Below, one piece after another: positions 54,379-63,943 of a stretch of DNA of 64,000 nucleotides. The notes below the pieces were generated by a model, which was not told the DNA's origin, searched no databases, and saw only the letters and a list, made by a program, of their open reading frames with translations. Position 1 is the first letter of the stretch. Each line of letters starts with the position of its first letter. The stretch spans positions 1 through 64,000 of the forward strand of contig QFXE01000001.1 of the NCBI GenBank assembly GCA_003349915.1, given 5' to 3'. Position numbers and translations under genes: made by a program. Origin of the DNA: an endosymbiont of Escarpia spicata (lineage in GTDB: Bacteria > Pseudomonadota > Gammaproteobacteria > Chromatiales > Chromatiaceae).

Positions 54379-56088
54379 ATGAGTAGCTCAGAGACGACAA
54401 CCCCCAGTAACTTCATTCGTCAGATCATCGATCAGGATCTGGCTCAGGGAAAAAACGAGGGCAGGGTACACACCCGCTTTCCTCCGGAGCCCAATGGATA
54501 TCTACATATCGGCCACGCCAAGTCGATAGTGCTCAACTTCGGTATTGCCGGGGATTATCCCGGCGGCCTGTGTAATCTGCGTTTTGACGATACTAATCCC
54601 CATAAGGAGAACATCGAGTTCGTGGAGAGCATCCAGGAGGATGTGCGCTGGCTGGGTTTCACTTGGCAGGATCGACTCTTCTACGCCTCTGATTACTTTG
54701 ATCGGCTCTCCGGTTTTGCAGTTGAGTTGATTAAAGCGGACAAGGCTTACGTCTGTGATCTCGATGCCGAAAAGATGCGCGCCTATCGGGGGACCCTCAA
54801 AGAAGCAGGACAGGAGAGCCCTTACCGCGCCCGCTCGGTGGAGGAGAATCTGGATCTCTTCTCGCGTATGAAGGCGGGGGAGTTCGCCGACGGCGAGAAG
54901 GTGTTGCGCGCGAAGATCGATATGGCCTCGCCCAACATGAATATGCGCGATCCGACGCTCTATCGCATTCGTCACGGTGTGGTACACCACCAGACCGGTG
55001 AGGCCTGGTGTCTCTACCCCATGTATGACTTTACCCACCCGATCTCCGATGCGCTTGAAGGGATTACCCATTCACTCTGTACCCTGGAGTTCGAGGATCA
55101 CCGCCCACTCTACGATTGGGTGCTGGAAAATATCACCATCTCCAATCAGCCGCAGCAGATCGAGTTCTCCCGGCTAAACCTGGAATATACGGTGATGAGC
55201 AAGCGGAAACTGACTCAATTGGCGGATGAAGGGTATGTGGAGGGCTGGAACGATCCGCGGATGCCAACGATTGCCGGGCTACGGCGGCGGGGATATACCG
55301 CCGCCTCGATTCGGGATTTCTGCGCACGCATCGGTGTTACCAAGTCAGACAATCTGGTCGAAATGGGGGTGTTGGAGAACTGCATCCGCGAGGATCTGGA
55401 CAAAAATGCTCCGCGTCGCATGGCGGTGATGCATCCTCTGAAGATGTTGATCGAGAACTTTCCCGAAGGAGAAGAGGAGGCGCTGCAGGCGGCCAACCAC
55501 CCCAAGGATGAGAGTAAGGGAACGCGTACCATCCATTTCACCCGCGAGGTATACATAGACCAGGCAGATTTTCGCGAGTCCGCCAACAAGAAGTACAAGC
55601 GCCTGGTGACTGGCGGCGAGGTGCGGCTGCGTAATGCCTACGTCGTTAAATGCGAAGAGGTGATCAAGAACAATCAGGGCGACATCATTGAGTTACGTTG
55701 CAGCTACGACCCGGAGACGCTTGGCAAGAATCCGGAGGGACGCAAGGTCCGGGGTGTGGTCCACTGGGTATCCGCCAGTTTGGGTGTCAAGGGCGAGGTG
55801 CGCCTCTACGACAGACTTTTTTCCAAGCCCAATCCTGATTCAGTGGAGGAGGGCGGCTTATTCACCGACAATCTCAATCCTGACTCCTTGCGGACCCTGA
55901 CCGACTGCTATCTTGAGCCGCTCCTGGGAGAAGCCAAGCCTGGAGAACGCTTTCAGTTTGAGCGCGAGGGTTACTTCTGCATGGATAACGGAGACTCAAC
56001 AGTTGACAAGCCGGTGTTCAATCGGACCGTTACCCTCCGCGATTCCTGGGCGAAGATTGAACAGCAGGGAAAAACAAGGAAGGCCTAG
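54379..56088 (+). CDS. glnS: Glutaminyl-tRNA synthetase
   Basis: 569 residues. HIGH signature in [21 protein letters not shown] in YTVMSKRKL, and C-terminal anticodon-binding beta barrels. Length is close to the usual 550-570. It follows gltX in the same operon; the tandem of the two related class I enzymes makes a charging unit for Glu and Gln. Confidence 0.97.
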   Translation: MSSSETTTPSNFIRQIIDQDLAQGKNEGRVHTRFPPEPNGYLHIGHAKSIVLNFGIAGDYPGGLCNLRFDDTNPHKENIEFVESIQEDVRWLGFTWQDRLFYASDYFDRLSGFAVELIKADKAYVCDLDAEKMRAYRGTLKEAGQESPYRARSVEENLDLFSRMKAGEFADGEKVLRAKIDMASPNMNMRDPTLYRIRHGVVHHQTGEAWCLYPMYDFTHPISDALEGITHSLCTLEFEDHRPLYDWVLENITISNQPQQIEFSRLNLEYTVMSKRKLTQLADEGYVEGWNDPRMPTIAGLRRRGYTAASIRDFCARIGVTKSDNLVEMGVLENCIREDLDKNAPRRMAVMHPLKMLIENFPEGEEEALQAANHPKDESKGTRTIHFTREVYIDQADFRESANKKYKRLVTGGEVRLRNAYVVKCEEVIKNNQGDIIELRCSYDPETLGKNPEGRKVRGVVHWVSASLGVKGEVRLYDRLFSKPNPDSVEEGGLFTDNLNPDSLRTLTDCYLEPLLGEAKPGERFQFEREGYFCMDNGDSTVDKPVFNRTVTLRDSWAKIEQQGKTRKA

Positions 56089-56415
56089 AGAGAGTAGTTA
56101 TTATAGTCTTCGTTTACCGGCAATCTTCGCGCTCCGGCGATCTCTGTGCTTAACAAGGGTGTTTCCAGGTGGCCTCTAGGTAGTTTCCCTGATGCCCCTA
56201 AGTAATTGTCAGATAAAAAGAAATACAAAAAAGAGATACCTGTATCTTTATCCTTGTAACCGTTATGTGATTCTGCTATTTACTTTATGCAAGTGGGAGC
56301 AGTAATAAAATCTTTTGCAGCCTGACTGCAAACAGCTCCTTGGTTTTGAATGCTGATTATTGCAGCAGCGGAAGATTTGTACTGCTGTCTGCATAAGGAT
56401 TTCTGGAGGATAGTT
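56089..56415. other. Spacer after glnS with one hairpin
   Basis: 327 bp, AT-rich. It contains a perfect 7-bp hairpin TTTGCAG-CCTGA-CTGCAAA (56314-56332) without a T run. It precedes the small membrane-protein gene and may hold its promoter; no gene is supported. Confidence 0.4.
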
Positions 56416-56535
56416 ATGAGTGAAAAAAGCTTACAGTTATTTGGTAATGTTTGTACATCCTGTATCACAGTCGCCTTGGTGGTAATGGCAGCCGTGAGTG
56501 CGGCCACTTTATTGTGGGTGATGTACCTGCAGTAA
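56416..56535 (+). CDS. 39-residue single-span membrane protein
   Basis: 39 codons starting at ATG 56416. GGAGGA ends 6 bp before the start, an unusually good ribosome site for a short frame. About 12 polar residues (MSEKSLQLFGNV) are followed by one hydrophobic helix (about residues 16-38). Two cysteines (CTSC) sit at the membrane edge. Small proteins of this kind often regulate membrane partners; none is known here. Confidence 0.6.
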   Translation: MSEKSLQLFGNVCTSCITVALVVMAAVSAATLLWVMYLQ

Positions 56536-56632
56536 AACTTTCCCGATCGCAATAAAGTTAGAGCGTTCTCGCTCTCCTTCGGTCATCGATTCGGTGGATG
56601 ACTTGAAATAGCAGATCGGATTAAAAAACCGG

Positions 56633-56661
56633 TGGACAAACCTTAATGCTTGTCCTAACAT
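56633..56661 (+). promoter_or_regulatory. Sigma-70 promoter of tRNA-Ala
   Basis: TGGACA (56633-56638), a 17-bp spacer and TAACAT (56656-56661), then a GC-rich stretch typical of stringently controlled stable-RNA promoters. The tRNA starts 12 bp after the -10 element. Confidence 0.65.
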
Positions 56662-56673
56662 GCGCCTCTCTTC

Positions 56674-56749
56674 GGGGCCATAGCTCAGCTGGGAGAGCGC
56701 AACACTGGCAGTGTTGAGGTCGGCGGTTCGATCCCGCCTGGCTCCACCA
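56674..56749 (+). tRNA. tRNA-Ala (anticodon GGC)
   Basis: Acceptor GGGGCCA/TGGCTCC (one G-U pair), D-arm GCTC/GAGC, anticodon stem CAACA/TGTTG with loop CTGGCAG (anticodon GGC, reading GCC/GCT), T-arm GGCGG-TTCGATC-CCGCC, encoded CCA. Confidence 0.96.
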
Positions 56750-56754
56750 GATCA

Positions 56755-56786
56755 AACCCTGCTGCATTGTTGCAGCAGGGTTTTTT
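56755..56786 (+). terminator. Intrinsic terminator of tRNA-Ala
   Basis: 12-bp perfect stem (AACCCTGCTGCA with its complement, 56755-56782), loop TTGT, six T. It starts 5 bp after the tRNA. Confidence 0.92.
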
Positions 56787-56914
56787 CGTTCTGGCGGGTG
56801 ACGATTTTGAAAGAGCGGCGGCCACTTTTCGTGGGCTTTTGAATAATTCGCAACTGCCCCATGCTTGTTGTAAAATTCTGATGAATTTCCGGCGCCTCTG
56901 ACTCTTTCTTGCCT

Positions 56915-57403
56915 ATGTCCTGGATCGATATCCTCATCATCGGAATCATACTCCTCTCGTCCATCATCAGTTTGGTGCGTGGTTTTATAAGCGAGGCACT
57001 CTCTCTTGTGACCTGGGTGGCAGGATTCTGGGTGGCTTGGTTCTTTTTTCGGCCGGTTGCCGAATATTTAGTGCCCTGGATAGATCTCCCCTCGATTCGT
57101 CTGGGCGTCTCCTATGGTTTGCTGTTGTTGGCCACCCTGATAGTCGGTGGTCTGGTCAACCGTTTTATGGGTCTGTTGGTCGACAGTACCGGGCTAACCG
57201 GTACAGATCGTCTGATCGGCGTCTTTTTCGGTGCGGCAAGGGGTGTTGTAGTCGTAGCCATATTGGTGCTGCTTGCCGGATTGACACCTATGCCGAATGA
57301 CCCCTGGTGGCGTGAATCACACCTGATCCCCTATTTCCAAGAGATTGCGCTCTGGTTGAGAGAGTTTCTGCCCAGCGACATCGCAAGTAATTTTCGCTAT
57401 TGA
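56915..57403 (+). CDS. cvpA: CvpA-family membrane protein
   Basis: 162 residues from the ATG at 56915. About four to five membrane helices; DILIIGIILLSSIISLVRGFISEALSL and RLIGVFFGAARG are family blocks. CvpA supports colicin V export and envelope homeostasis in E. coli, where it precedes purF, as here. No strong ribosome site before the start. Confidence 0.9.
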   Translation: MSWIDILIIGIILLSSIISLVRGFISEALSLVTWVAGFWVAWFFFRPVAEYLVPWIDLPSIRLGVSYGLLLLATLIVGGLVNRFMGLLVDSTGLTGTDRLIGVFFGAARGVVVVAILVLLAGLTPMPNDPWWRESHLIPYFQEIALWLREFLPSDIASNFRY

Positions 57404-57487
57404 AGGTGTGTCCCGCATGAATAAAGGCGTATCGATACACTTTTCTCCTCACCTGTTCGAGCAGATCAAGCCTTTGGAGACCCGGAA

Positions 57488-59002
57488 ATGTGCGGCATAG
57501 TTGGACTTGTCTGCAAAACGGCGGTTAACCAGTCACTCTACGATGCTTTGATGGTGTTGCAGCATCGAGGTCAGGATGCCGCCGGTATAGTGACCTGCGA
57601 GGGCGGTAAACTGCACCTGCGCAAGGGTAATGGCTTGGCGAGCGATGTCTTTCGCACGAGCCACATGATCAAATTGCGGGGCAATATGGGTCTGGGCCAT
57701 GTGCGCTATCCAACCGCTGGATGTTCATCATCTGCGGAAGCGCAGCCTTTTTATGTCAACTCTCCCTACGGCATCACTCTGGCCCATAACGGTAACCTGA
57801 CCAATGCGGAAGAGTTGAAGCAAGACCTGTTTCGTGAAGATTTGCGCCACATCAATACCTCCTCCGATTCGGAAATTTTACTCAACATCTTTGCCCATGA
57901 GCTACAGGCGCAGAACAAACTGCGCATCGCCCCGGAAGATGTTTTCCGTGCGGTAGCCGGTGTGCATCGTCGCTGTCGTGGTGGGTATGCCGGTGTCGCG
58001 ATGATACCTGGATTCGGCATTATCGCTTTCCGAGACCCTTATGGTATCCGTCCGGTGGTCTATGGACGCCGCGAGTCCGACCGGGGAACGGAATATATGG
58101 TTGCCTCTGAGAGTGTCGCACTGGATTCACTGGGTTTTGAAAGGGTGCGGGATCTGGATCCAGGTGAGGCGATATTTATCAGTCATGGCGGTCAGCTCTA
58201 CTCACAGCAGTGTGTCGGCAATCCCATGCGTTCACCCTGTATATTCGAGTTTGTCTATTTCGCCCGGCCTGATTCGATCATCGACAATGTCTTTGTGCAC
58301 AAGGCCCGTTCAAGGATGGGACAAAAGCTGGCAAAGAAGATCGAGCGGGAGTGGCCCGATCACGATATCGATGTAGTGATCCCGATTCCTGACACCAGCC
58401 GTACTGCGGCGCTCTCCCTGGCAGGAAAGCTCAATGTTCGCTACACCGAGGGTTTTATCAAGAACCGATATATCGGCCGGACCTTCATCATGCCGGGACA
58501 GACCGTGCGTAAAAAATCGGTGCGGCAGAAACTCAACGCCATCGATCTGGAGTTCAAGGGCAAAAATGTCCTGCTGGTGGACGACTCCATCGTTCGCGGA
58601 ACGACTTCGCAGCAGATCGTGCTGATGGCAAGGGAGGCCGGCGCGAAAAAGGTCTATTTTGCCTCTGCAGCTCCGCCTGTACGTTTTCCCAATGTCTACG
58701 GTATCGACATGCCTTCAGCTACCGAACTGGTGGCTCACGGCAGGACGGAGGAGGATGTGCGTGAATATATTGGTGCCGACAGGCTGATTTTTCAGGATCT
58801 CAGTGATCTCATCAATGCCGTGCAGAAGAAGGGTAAGACTGATATCACTCGCTTCGATACCTCGGTTTTCAACGGTGATTACGTTACCGGTGATGTCAGC
58901 GAGACTTACCTGGATCAGCTGGAACTGCTGCGTAGTGACAATGCAAAAAGTGAAGAGGATGCGGCGGGCCGCTCCATACTTGATCTGCATAATAATGCGT
59001 GA
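57488..59002 (+). CDS. purF: Amidophosphoribosyltransferase
   Basis: 504 residues. First committed step of purine synthesis. The mature N-terminal nucleophile is Cys2 in MCGIVGLV; the glutaminase domain fills the first half, and the PRPP-binding loop [17 protein letters not shown] the second. Lies 84 bp after cvpA, its usual partner. In several Gammaproteobacteria metZ follows purF; in this genome metZ is about 28 kb away. Confidence 0.97.
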   Translation: MCGIVGLVCKTAVNQSLYDALMVLQHRGQDAAGIVTCEGGKLHLRKGNGLASDVFRTSHMIKLRGNMGLGHVRYPTAGCSSSAEAQPFYVNSPYGITLAHNGNLTNAEELKQDLFREDLRHINTSSDSEILLNIFAHELQAQNKLRIAPEDVFRAVAGVHRRCRGGYAGVAMIPGFGIIAFRDPYGIRPVVYGRRESDRGTEYMVASESVALDSLGFERVRDLDPGEAIFISHGGQLYSQQCVGNPMRSPCIFEFVYFARPDSIIDNVFVHKARSRMGQKLAKKIEREWPDHDIDVVIPIPDTSRTAALSLAGKLNVRYTEGFIKNRYIGRTFIMPGQTVRKKSVRQKLNAIDLEFKGKNVLLVDDSIVRGTTSQQIVLMAREAGAKKVYFASAAPPVRFPNVYGIDMPSATELVAHGRTEEDVREYIGADRLIFQDLSDLINAVQKKGKTDITRFDTSVFNGDYVTGDVSETYLDQLELLRSDNAKSEEDAAGRSILDLHNNA

Positions 59003-59100
59003 CCGGCAAGGTAATACAGGTTAAAGGCGAAAGGTTAAAGGAAAAAGGAAACAGTGCCACAGGAAAGGCCGAACGTTGTCGTTACCATCGTTGGAAGCAT

Positions 59101-59188
59101 GTAGGCCGGTTCAAGCGTAGCGGAACCGGCAACTTCAAAGCTCTGCTAAGTCCTGAGCGCCCGATCCGCTGCGCTTGATCGGGCCTAC
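59101..59188. repeat. Pair of REP-like hairpins in opposite orientation, copies 2 and 3
   Basis: Unit A at 59101-59132 repeats the 37261-37292 unit with two changes; unit B at 59159-59188 is its inverted relative. Together they form a REP-pair (BIME-like) structure between the convergent ends of purF and the SDR gene, where transcript stabilisation or gyrase binding is the usual role of such elements. Confidence 0.6.
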
Positions 59189-59251
59189 TACTGCAGGAGC
59201 CGGAATAAAGTACTTGCATTTGGTAGGTCCTGGCACATGCTGCTTCGTTTT

Positions 59252-60100
59252 TCACCTGCCACCCCCGCCGGATACCTTTCCCAACACCCAATCCAGCCCG
59301 CGTGTGCTTAACAGCCGTTTGAGTGTGCCAAAAAGGTAAGTGGGGAAGGTGACATAGTAACGGGCTTTGGGTCTGGGGGATTCGAGCGCATGGATCACCT
59401 TTTTTAATACCGCCTCCGGCGGCAGGGTAAACGGCACGACAGGCCCTTCTTTTTCCAGCCTTGCTGCCATGGCGAGGTAATTCGCCTTGTGGACTGAATG
59501 CTCGCTGTCGATATTCCTCTTCCACATCCTGTGGGCATTAGCCCGGAAGCGGCTCTCCACCGGGCCTGGTTCGATCAAGGAGACGTGAATGCCGCTGCCT
59601 TGCAGTTCCATGCGCAGGGTATCGGTGAGTCCCTCGAGGGCGTATTTGCTGGCATTGTAGGCACCCCGATAGGGCAATGCGACCAGCCCCAGTACCGAGC
59701 TGTTCTGGATGATCCTTCCCTCTTTCCAGCGGCGCATGACCGGCAGCAGTCGACAAGTCAGTTCGTGCCAGCCGAAAAGGTTGGTTTCGAATTGGGCGCG
59801 CAGAACATCCCGGGTCAGGTCTTCCACCGCGCCCGGCTGTCCATAGGCGCCATTATTGAACAGGGCGTAGAGTCTGCCGCCACAGAGTTCCAGTGATTGC
59901 TCAACCGCCTGCGCAATGTTCTCAGAGTCGTCCAGGTCCAGTTGCAGCGTCTCCAGTCCATGTTCCCTCAATTGTTCCACATCCTCCTCTTTTCGGGCGG
60001 TGGCGATTACACGATATCCCCGCGACTTCAGGCCGAGGGCCACGCAGTGTCCGATACCACTGGAACAGCCGGTAATCAGTATGTTTTTCTTTTCTGACAT
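59252..60100 (-). CDS. Short-chain dehydrogenase/reductase
   Basis: 282 residues. NAD(P)-binding TGCSSGIG at about residues 9-16, catalytic serine in NSSVLG and YxxxK in YNASKYALEGL. The C-terminal 60 residues with a basic helix are longer than in classical SDRs, and it resembles the YbbO-like/DHRS subgroup. Substrate unknown; cytoplasmic or membrane-associated. Confidence 0.9.
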   Translation of the reverse strand: MSEKKNILITGCSSGIGHCVALGLKSRGYRVIATARKEEDVEQLREHGLETLQLDLDDSENIAQAVEQSLELCGGRLYALFNNGAYGQPGAVEDLTRDVLRAQFETNLFGWHELTCRLLPVMRRWKEGRIIQNSSVLGLVALPYRGAYNASKYALEGLTDTLRMELQGSGIHVSLIEPGPVESRFRANAHRMWKRNIDSEHSVHKANYLAMAARLEKEGPVVPFTLPPEAVLKKVIHALESPRPKARYYVTFPTYLFGTLKRLLSTRGLDWVLGKVSGGGGR

Positions 60101-60177
60101 CTATTTGACCTAAGCCCTGAGATGGATTTGCGCAAAATGGAGCAAAAATGCGGGCGGAATATTTTTCTTTGGGAAAT

Positions 60178-60204
60178 TAAAGTTTCCCAGGTATTGACCG
60201 CTAC
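60178..60204 (+). promoter_or_regulatory. Sigma-28 (FliA) promoter candidate of motAB
   Basis: TAAAGTTT (60178-60185, perfect -35), 11-bp spacer, then ACCGCTAC (60197-60204), which matches GCCGATAA at 5 of 8. It lies about 130 bp before motA. The same -35 with exact spacing is used for the chemotaxis gene at 26345-26371. Confidence 0.6.
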
Positions 60205-60332
60205 CTTTAGCGAGTCGGAATTTGATCATGGAATATGCGCCTGAACAATCAAAAATGATGACAATCAGGCCAAACACAATCATACAAATACAGATGCACT
60301 GGCGCAGTGTTGGAACGTGGAGAGTAAATTAG

Positions 60333-61094
60333 GTGGATATTGCAACGCTGGTAGGTCTACTTGGAGGACTCGGAATAATCATCGCGGCAATCGCTACGGG
60401 CGGTGATGTGATGCTGTTTGTCAACGTCCCATCAATCCTTATCGTTGTGGGTGGCACCTTCATGGTGACGCTGATGCAGGTCTCTCTGGGTGATTTTCTG
60501 GGCTCTTTCGGAATTGGCATGAAGGCCTTTTTCTACAAAACAGATGATCCAAAAAAACTGATCGAAGAGGCAGTGGAACTGGCTGATATCGCACGTAAAA
60601 ATGGCTTGTTGGCACTGGAGGGCCAGGAGATCAGTAACGATTTTTTAAAGCGGGGTGTTGGATTATGCGTCGATGGCCACGATCCCGTGCTGGTCAATAA
60701 GTTGCTCTCCAAAGATATCAACCTGACCATCGAACGTCACGAAGTTGGACAGACCATGTTTAAAAATATGGCGATCATGGCCCCGGCGATGGGCATGATT
60801 GGTACGCTTATCGGTCTGGTGCAGATGTTGGCGAATATGTCGGACCCAGCTAGTATCGGCCCGGCCATGGCGGTGGCTCTGCTGACTACGCTCTATGGCG
60901 CAGTCATTGCCAACGCCTTTGCTCAGCCGATGTCAGACAAACTGGCTCGCTCCAGTTCCATGGAAAAGACCAATAAATCCCTGATCATCGAAACGATTTC
61001 CGGTATTCAGGAGGGCATGAATCCCCGGGTGTTGGAGCAACTGCTCAGTACCTACCTGCCTGCAGGCAAGCGTCCTACCGGCGATAGCGATTAA
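60333..61094 (+). CDS. motA: Flagellar motor stator protein MotA/PomA
   Basis: 253 residues from GTG at 60333 (GGAG 13-16 bp upstream). Four membrane helices with a large cytoplasmic loop; MDIATLVGLLGGLGIIIA and APAMGMIGTLIGLVQMLANM follow the PomA pattern. PomA/PomB stators use Na+, but ion choice cannot be read from MotA alone. Followed by motB after 14 bp. Confidence 0.94.
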   Translation: MDIATLVGLLGGLGIIIAAIATGGDVMLFVNVPSILIVVGGTFMVTLMQVSLGDFLGSFGIGMKAFFYKTDDPKKLIEEAVELADIARKNGLLALEGQEISNDFLKRGVGLCVDGHDPVLVNKLLSKDINLTIERHEVGQTMFKNMAIMAPAMGMIGTLIGLVQMLANMSDPASIGPAMAVALLTTLYGAVIANAFAQPMSDKLARSSSMEKTNKSLIIETISGIQEGMNPRVLEQLLSTYLPAGKRPTGDSD

Positions 61095-61108
61095 CGGGGT
61101 CAATCAAG

Positions 61109-61984
61109 ATGGCTGACGATTGCCCAAAATGTGAAGAGGGTCTTCCCGCCTGGCTGGCAACCTTTGCCGACCTGATGTCTCTGCTGATGTGTTTCTTTGT
61201 GCTGCTGCTCTCATTTGCAGAGATGGATGCTATCCGTTTCAAAAAGATGGCCGAGTCGATGAAGGATGCTTTTGGTGTGCAGACGGAGATTCCCGCCAAT
61301 GAGATTGTGAAAGGTACCAGCGTCATCAAGCAGGAGTTCAGTCCCGGCAAGCCGGAAGAGACGCTCATGGAGGAGATCCGGCAGCAGACGACGGATGACA
61401 CCAAGGATAACCTTGACGTTCACGACGGCAAGCAGAGTGCCGATGAGATCGAGGTGGATGAAGCGATGAAAGCCGCTATGCAGGCGCAGCTTGAGGCGGA
61501 GGTCGAGCAGCAGGCTGAAGAGTTGGCAGAGATGCTGGAGGAGGAGATTGAGGAGGGTATGCTTGAGGTTGAGACCGAGCAGACCAAGATCATCATCCGG
61601 ATTCGGGAGAAGGGGTCATTTCCCTCTGGTAGAGCAAGCCTGAACCCCGGATTTTTTGAAGTTGTCACACGAATCACAGATGTCGTGGCAGAGACCCCTG
61701 GGAATATCGTAGTGGCTGGACATACTGACAACATACCTATCTCCACCCAGCGCTTCCGTTCAAACTGGGAACTCTCGTCGGCGCGTGCGGTGACCGTGGT
61801 CCATGCTATGTTGAGTAATTCAGATTTGGATCCAGCCCGCGTGCTGATTGAGGGACACGCAGATTCCAATCCGCTGGCACCCAATGATTCCAGGGAAAAT
61901 CGCGCGAAGAACCGGCGTGTTGAGTTGGTTATTGAACGTGGGCAGGATGAGGAGAGTGGAGAGGTTCTCAATGTCTCAGAATGA
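61109..61984 (+). CDS. motB: Flagellar motor stator protein MotB/PomB
   Basis: 291 residues. Short cytoplasmic N-terminus with CPKCEEG, one membrane helix with the ion-binding aspartate in WLATFADLMSLLMCFFVLLL, a long acidic linker (about 105-165, EEEIEEGMLEVE), and an OmpA/MotB peptidoglycan-binding domain (VVAGHTDNIPI; VLIEGHADSNPL). Anchors the stator to the cell wall. The plug region is in the acidic linker. Confidence 0.94.
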   Translation: MADDCPKCEEGLPAWLATFADLMSLLMCFFVLLLSFAEMDAIRFKKMAESMKDAFGVQTEIPANEIVKGTSVIKQEFSPGKPEETLMEEIRQQTTDDTKDNLDVHDGKQSADEIEVDEAMKAAMQAQLEAEVEQQAEELAEMLEEEIEEGMLEVETEQTKIIIRIREKGSFPSGRASLNPGFFEVVTRITDVVAETPGNIVVAGHTDNIPISTQRFRSNWELSSARAVTVVHAMLSNSDLDPARVLIEGHADSNPLAPNDSRENRAKNRRVELVIERGQDEESGEVLNVSE

Positions 61985-62063
61985 TAGCGTAACTGAACCG
62001 ACTTCTATACGGAGTCCTGTAGCCAAGATTAGGGGCCGGCGCAGCCCTAGGGAAACGTGACCA

Positions 62064-62684
62064 ATGGCCATTGAAGACCAAGCAGATGATCAGGCGGATC
62101 GCCGTGAATTTTTTCGTATCGATGACTCGATTCAGTTGAGTTACCGTGTTGTGGACAGTGTCGAGTTATCGTTGCGGTTGGAGAAACTCGATAACAGTGT
62201 CAACGGAAGCTTTACAGTAATGACGCGTTTGCAGGCGCTAAGCCAGCACCTTTCGGCATCATTGCATCGTATCGAGCAGAAAGATCCTGATGTGGCCGAT
62301 TACCTCAAGGCGCTGGATAAAAAAGTCGAACTGCTGGGACAGAGTTTTCTGGCGGATGAGGTCGATCTGACGGAACAGCCCGCAAAACCGGTCAATCTCA
62401 GTGCGGGTGGTATGTCTTTGTACACCACCGAGTCCCTCGAAATCGGTGCTCAGCTTGAGATCAAGATGCTGCTACTGCCGTCGTTTACCGGTGTTCTTAT
62501 CTATGGTGAGGTGGTGGGAAGTGAAGCGGAGTCGGATGATGCCGATTTTCCGTGGAACCTGCGAGTCAATTTTTCTCATATTCGCGATGCGGACAGAGAT
62601 GCCCTGATCAGGCATATCCTGCGTCGTCAGGCTGCAGTGTTGCGCCAAAAACGGGAGGATCGGGAACGGCTGGAGGATGAGTGA
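62064..62684 (+). CDS. PilZ-domain protein with a large insertion
   Basis: 206 residues. The c-di-GMP motif RxxxR (residues 14-18 in DRREFFRID) and the D/NxSxxG motif (NLSAGG at 111-116) are both present, but are separated by about 95 residues, far more than in canonical PilZ domains; the insert is a long helical segment (about 50-100). Downstream of motAB, so it probably links c-di-GMP to motor output, as YcgR does. Its TGA overlaps the GTG of the next gene. Confidence 0.82.
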   Translation: MAIEDQADDQADRREFFRIDDSIQLSYRVVDSVELSLRLEKLDNSVNGSFTVMTRLQALSQHLSASLHRIEQKDPDVADYLKALDKKVELLGQSFLADEVDLTEQPAKPVNLSAGGMSLYTTESLEIGAQLEIKMLLLPSFTGVLIYGEVVGSEAESDDADFPWNLRVNFSHIRDADRDALIRHILRRQAAVLRQKREDRERLEDE

Positions 62685-62956
62685 AAAAACCGACTAACGA
62701 GGATGTTTCACTGGCCTTGGAGGCCGCCCACGGACTGCTTGGAGGGGAAGACACTGGTGATGCTGTCGGCAGATGCCTGCTATATCTGGAACACCGCAAT
62801 GAGCAGTTGGAACAGTTGGCTGAGTTGGCGGAACGTTACTTTCGCTTTGGCCAACCGGAAGAGGATCATGCCCGCATAGTGCGTCTGCTGGAGTCCATCC
62901 GGGAGGAGACACGGGATGAGGAAGAGACTGATAGTAGTGAATTTGGACTGGAATAA
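62681..62956 (+). CDS. Small conserved acidic protein downstream of the PilZ gene
   Basis: 91 residues from GTG at 62681 (GGAGGA 5-9 bp upstream), overlapping the PilZ gene by 4 bp. Helical, acidic; no membrane segment or known motif (NEDVSLALEAAHGLLGGEDTG). The tight coupling suggests it works with the PilZ protein. Function unknown. Confidence 0.65.
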   Translation: MKKPTNEDVSLALEAAHGLLGGEDTGDAVGRCLLYLEHRNEQLEQLAELAERYFRFGQPEEDHARIVRLLESIREETRDEEETDSSEFGLE

Positions 62957-63050
62957 GCGGCTGTTTTTTTAAGATGTGGTAGAATCCCCCGCAATTAAAT
63001 GCCGTCTGCAACTGCCGGACGGTAGACACGAGATTACGAGGACACCTGCC

Positions 63051-63308
63051 ATGCCGATCTACGAATATCGCTGTGATTCCTGTGGGCACGAATTTGAAGC
63101 GCTGCAAAAGATGAGCGATGAGCCGCTGACTGTGTGCAGCGAGTGCGATAAACCGGATCTGAAAAAACTGATCTCTGCTGCGGGTTTCCGTCTCAAGGGC
63201 GGCGGTTGGTACGAAACCGACTTCAAGAGCGGCAAGAAGAAAAATATTCACGACACCGGCAAGAAGGATTCCAAACCCTCCTGTGGCGGTGGTTCCTGCT
63301 GTAACTGA
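63051..63308 (+). CDS. FmdB-type zinc-ribbon regulatory protein
   Basis: 85 residues from the ATG at 63051 (AGGA 9-12 bp upstream). Zinc ribbon with two CXXC knuckles (YRCDSCGHEF ... VCSECDKPDL) and a lysine-rich tail ending in CGGGSCCN. Usually precedes DUF502 and aspS in Gammaproteobacteria. Possibly a nucleic-acid or protein binder. Confidence 0.9.
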   Translation: MPIYEYRCDSCGHEFEALQKMSDEPLTVCSECDKPDLKKLISAAGFRLKGGGWYETDFKSGKKKNIHDTGKKDSKPSCGGGSCCN

Positions 63309-63316
63309 CCCTTTTC

Positions 63317-63943
63317 ATGGTTCAACTAAGACGCTATCTGGTTGCCGGTCTGCTGGTCTGGTTGCCGCTGGGCGCCACTTTCTTTGTTATCAGACTGTTG
63401 GTTCGCTGGATGGACAACAGCCTGTTGCTGGTACCTCAGGCATATCGTCCTGAAAACCTGCTTGGTTTTGCCATTCCCGGCTTGGGGGTGGTGCTCACAC
63501 TGATTATCCTGCTGTTCACCGGACTGGTGGCGGCCAATCTGTTTGGCCGTAAACTGGTCAGTCTGTGGGAACGGGTGTTGGCGCGGATTCCCCTGGTGCG
63601 TTCCGTCTACTCTGCAGTGAAGCAACTGGTGGAGACCATGCTTTCCGATGGCGGTCAGTCGTTCCGTAAGGTGCTGTTGGTTGAATTTCCCCGTCGTGGT
63701 CTCTGGACACTGGCCTTCCAAACCGGCACCGATCAGGGTGAAGCTCAGAAGAAGACCGGGCGCGACGTGATCAACGTCTATATTCCCACCACACCCAATC
63801 CCACCGGTGGTTACTTTGTTTTGGTGCCTCGGGAGGACGTGCAGGAACTCGATATGAGCGTTGATGACGGCCTTAAAATGCTGCTCTCCATGGGGGCAGT
63901 GGTGCCGGACCACCCACAAATGGACGCTCCAGAGTCTGCTTAG
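63317..63943 (+). CDS. DUF502 membrane protein
   Basis: 208 residues. Two membrane helices (about 8-27 and 50-72) and a cytoplasmic or periplasmic domain; blocks WLPLGATFFVIRLLVRWMD, RIPLVRSVYSAVKQLVETM and YIPTTPNPTGGYFVLVP mark the family. It follows the FmdB-type gene by 8 bp. aspS usually comes next and lies beyond the window end. Confidence 0.92.
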   Translation: MVQLRRYLVAGLLVWLPLGATFFVIRLLVRWMDNSLLLVPQAYRPENLLGFAIPGLGVVLTLIILLFTGLVAANLFGRKLVSLWERVLARIPLVRSVYSAVKQLVETMLSDGGQSFRKVLLVEFPRRGLWTLAFQTGTDQGEAQKKTGRDVINVYIPTTPNPTGGYFVLVPREDVQELDMSVDDGLKMLLSMGAVVPDHPQMDAPESA

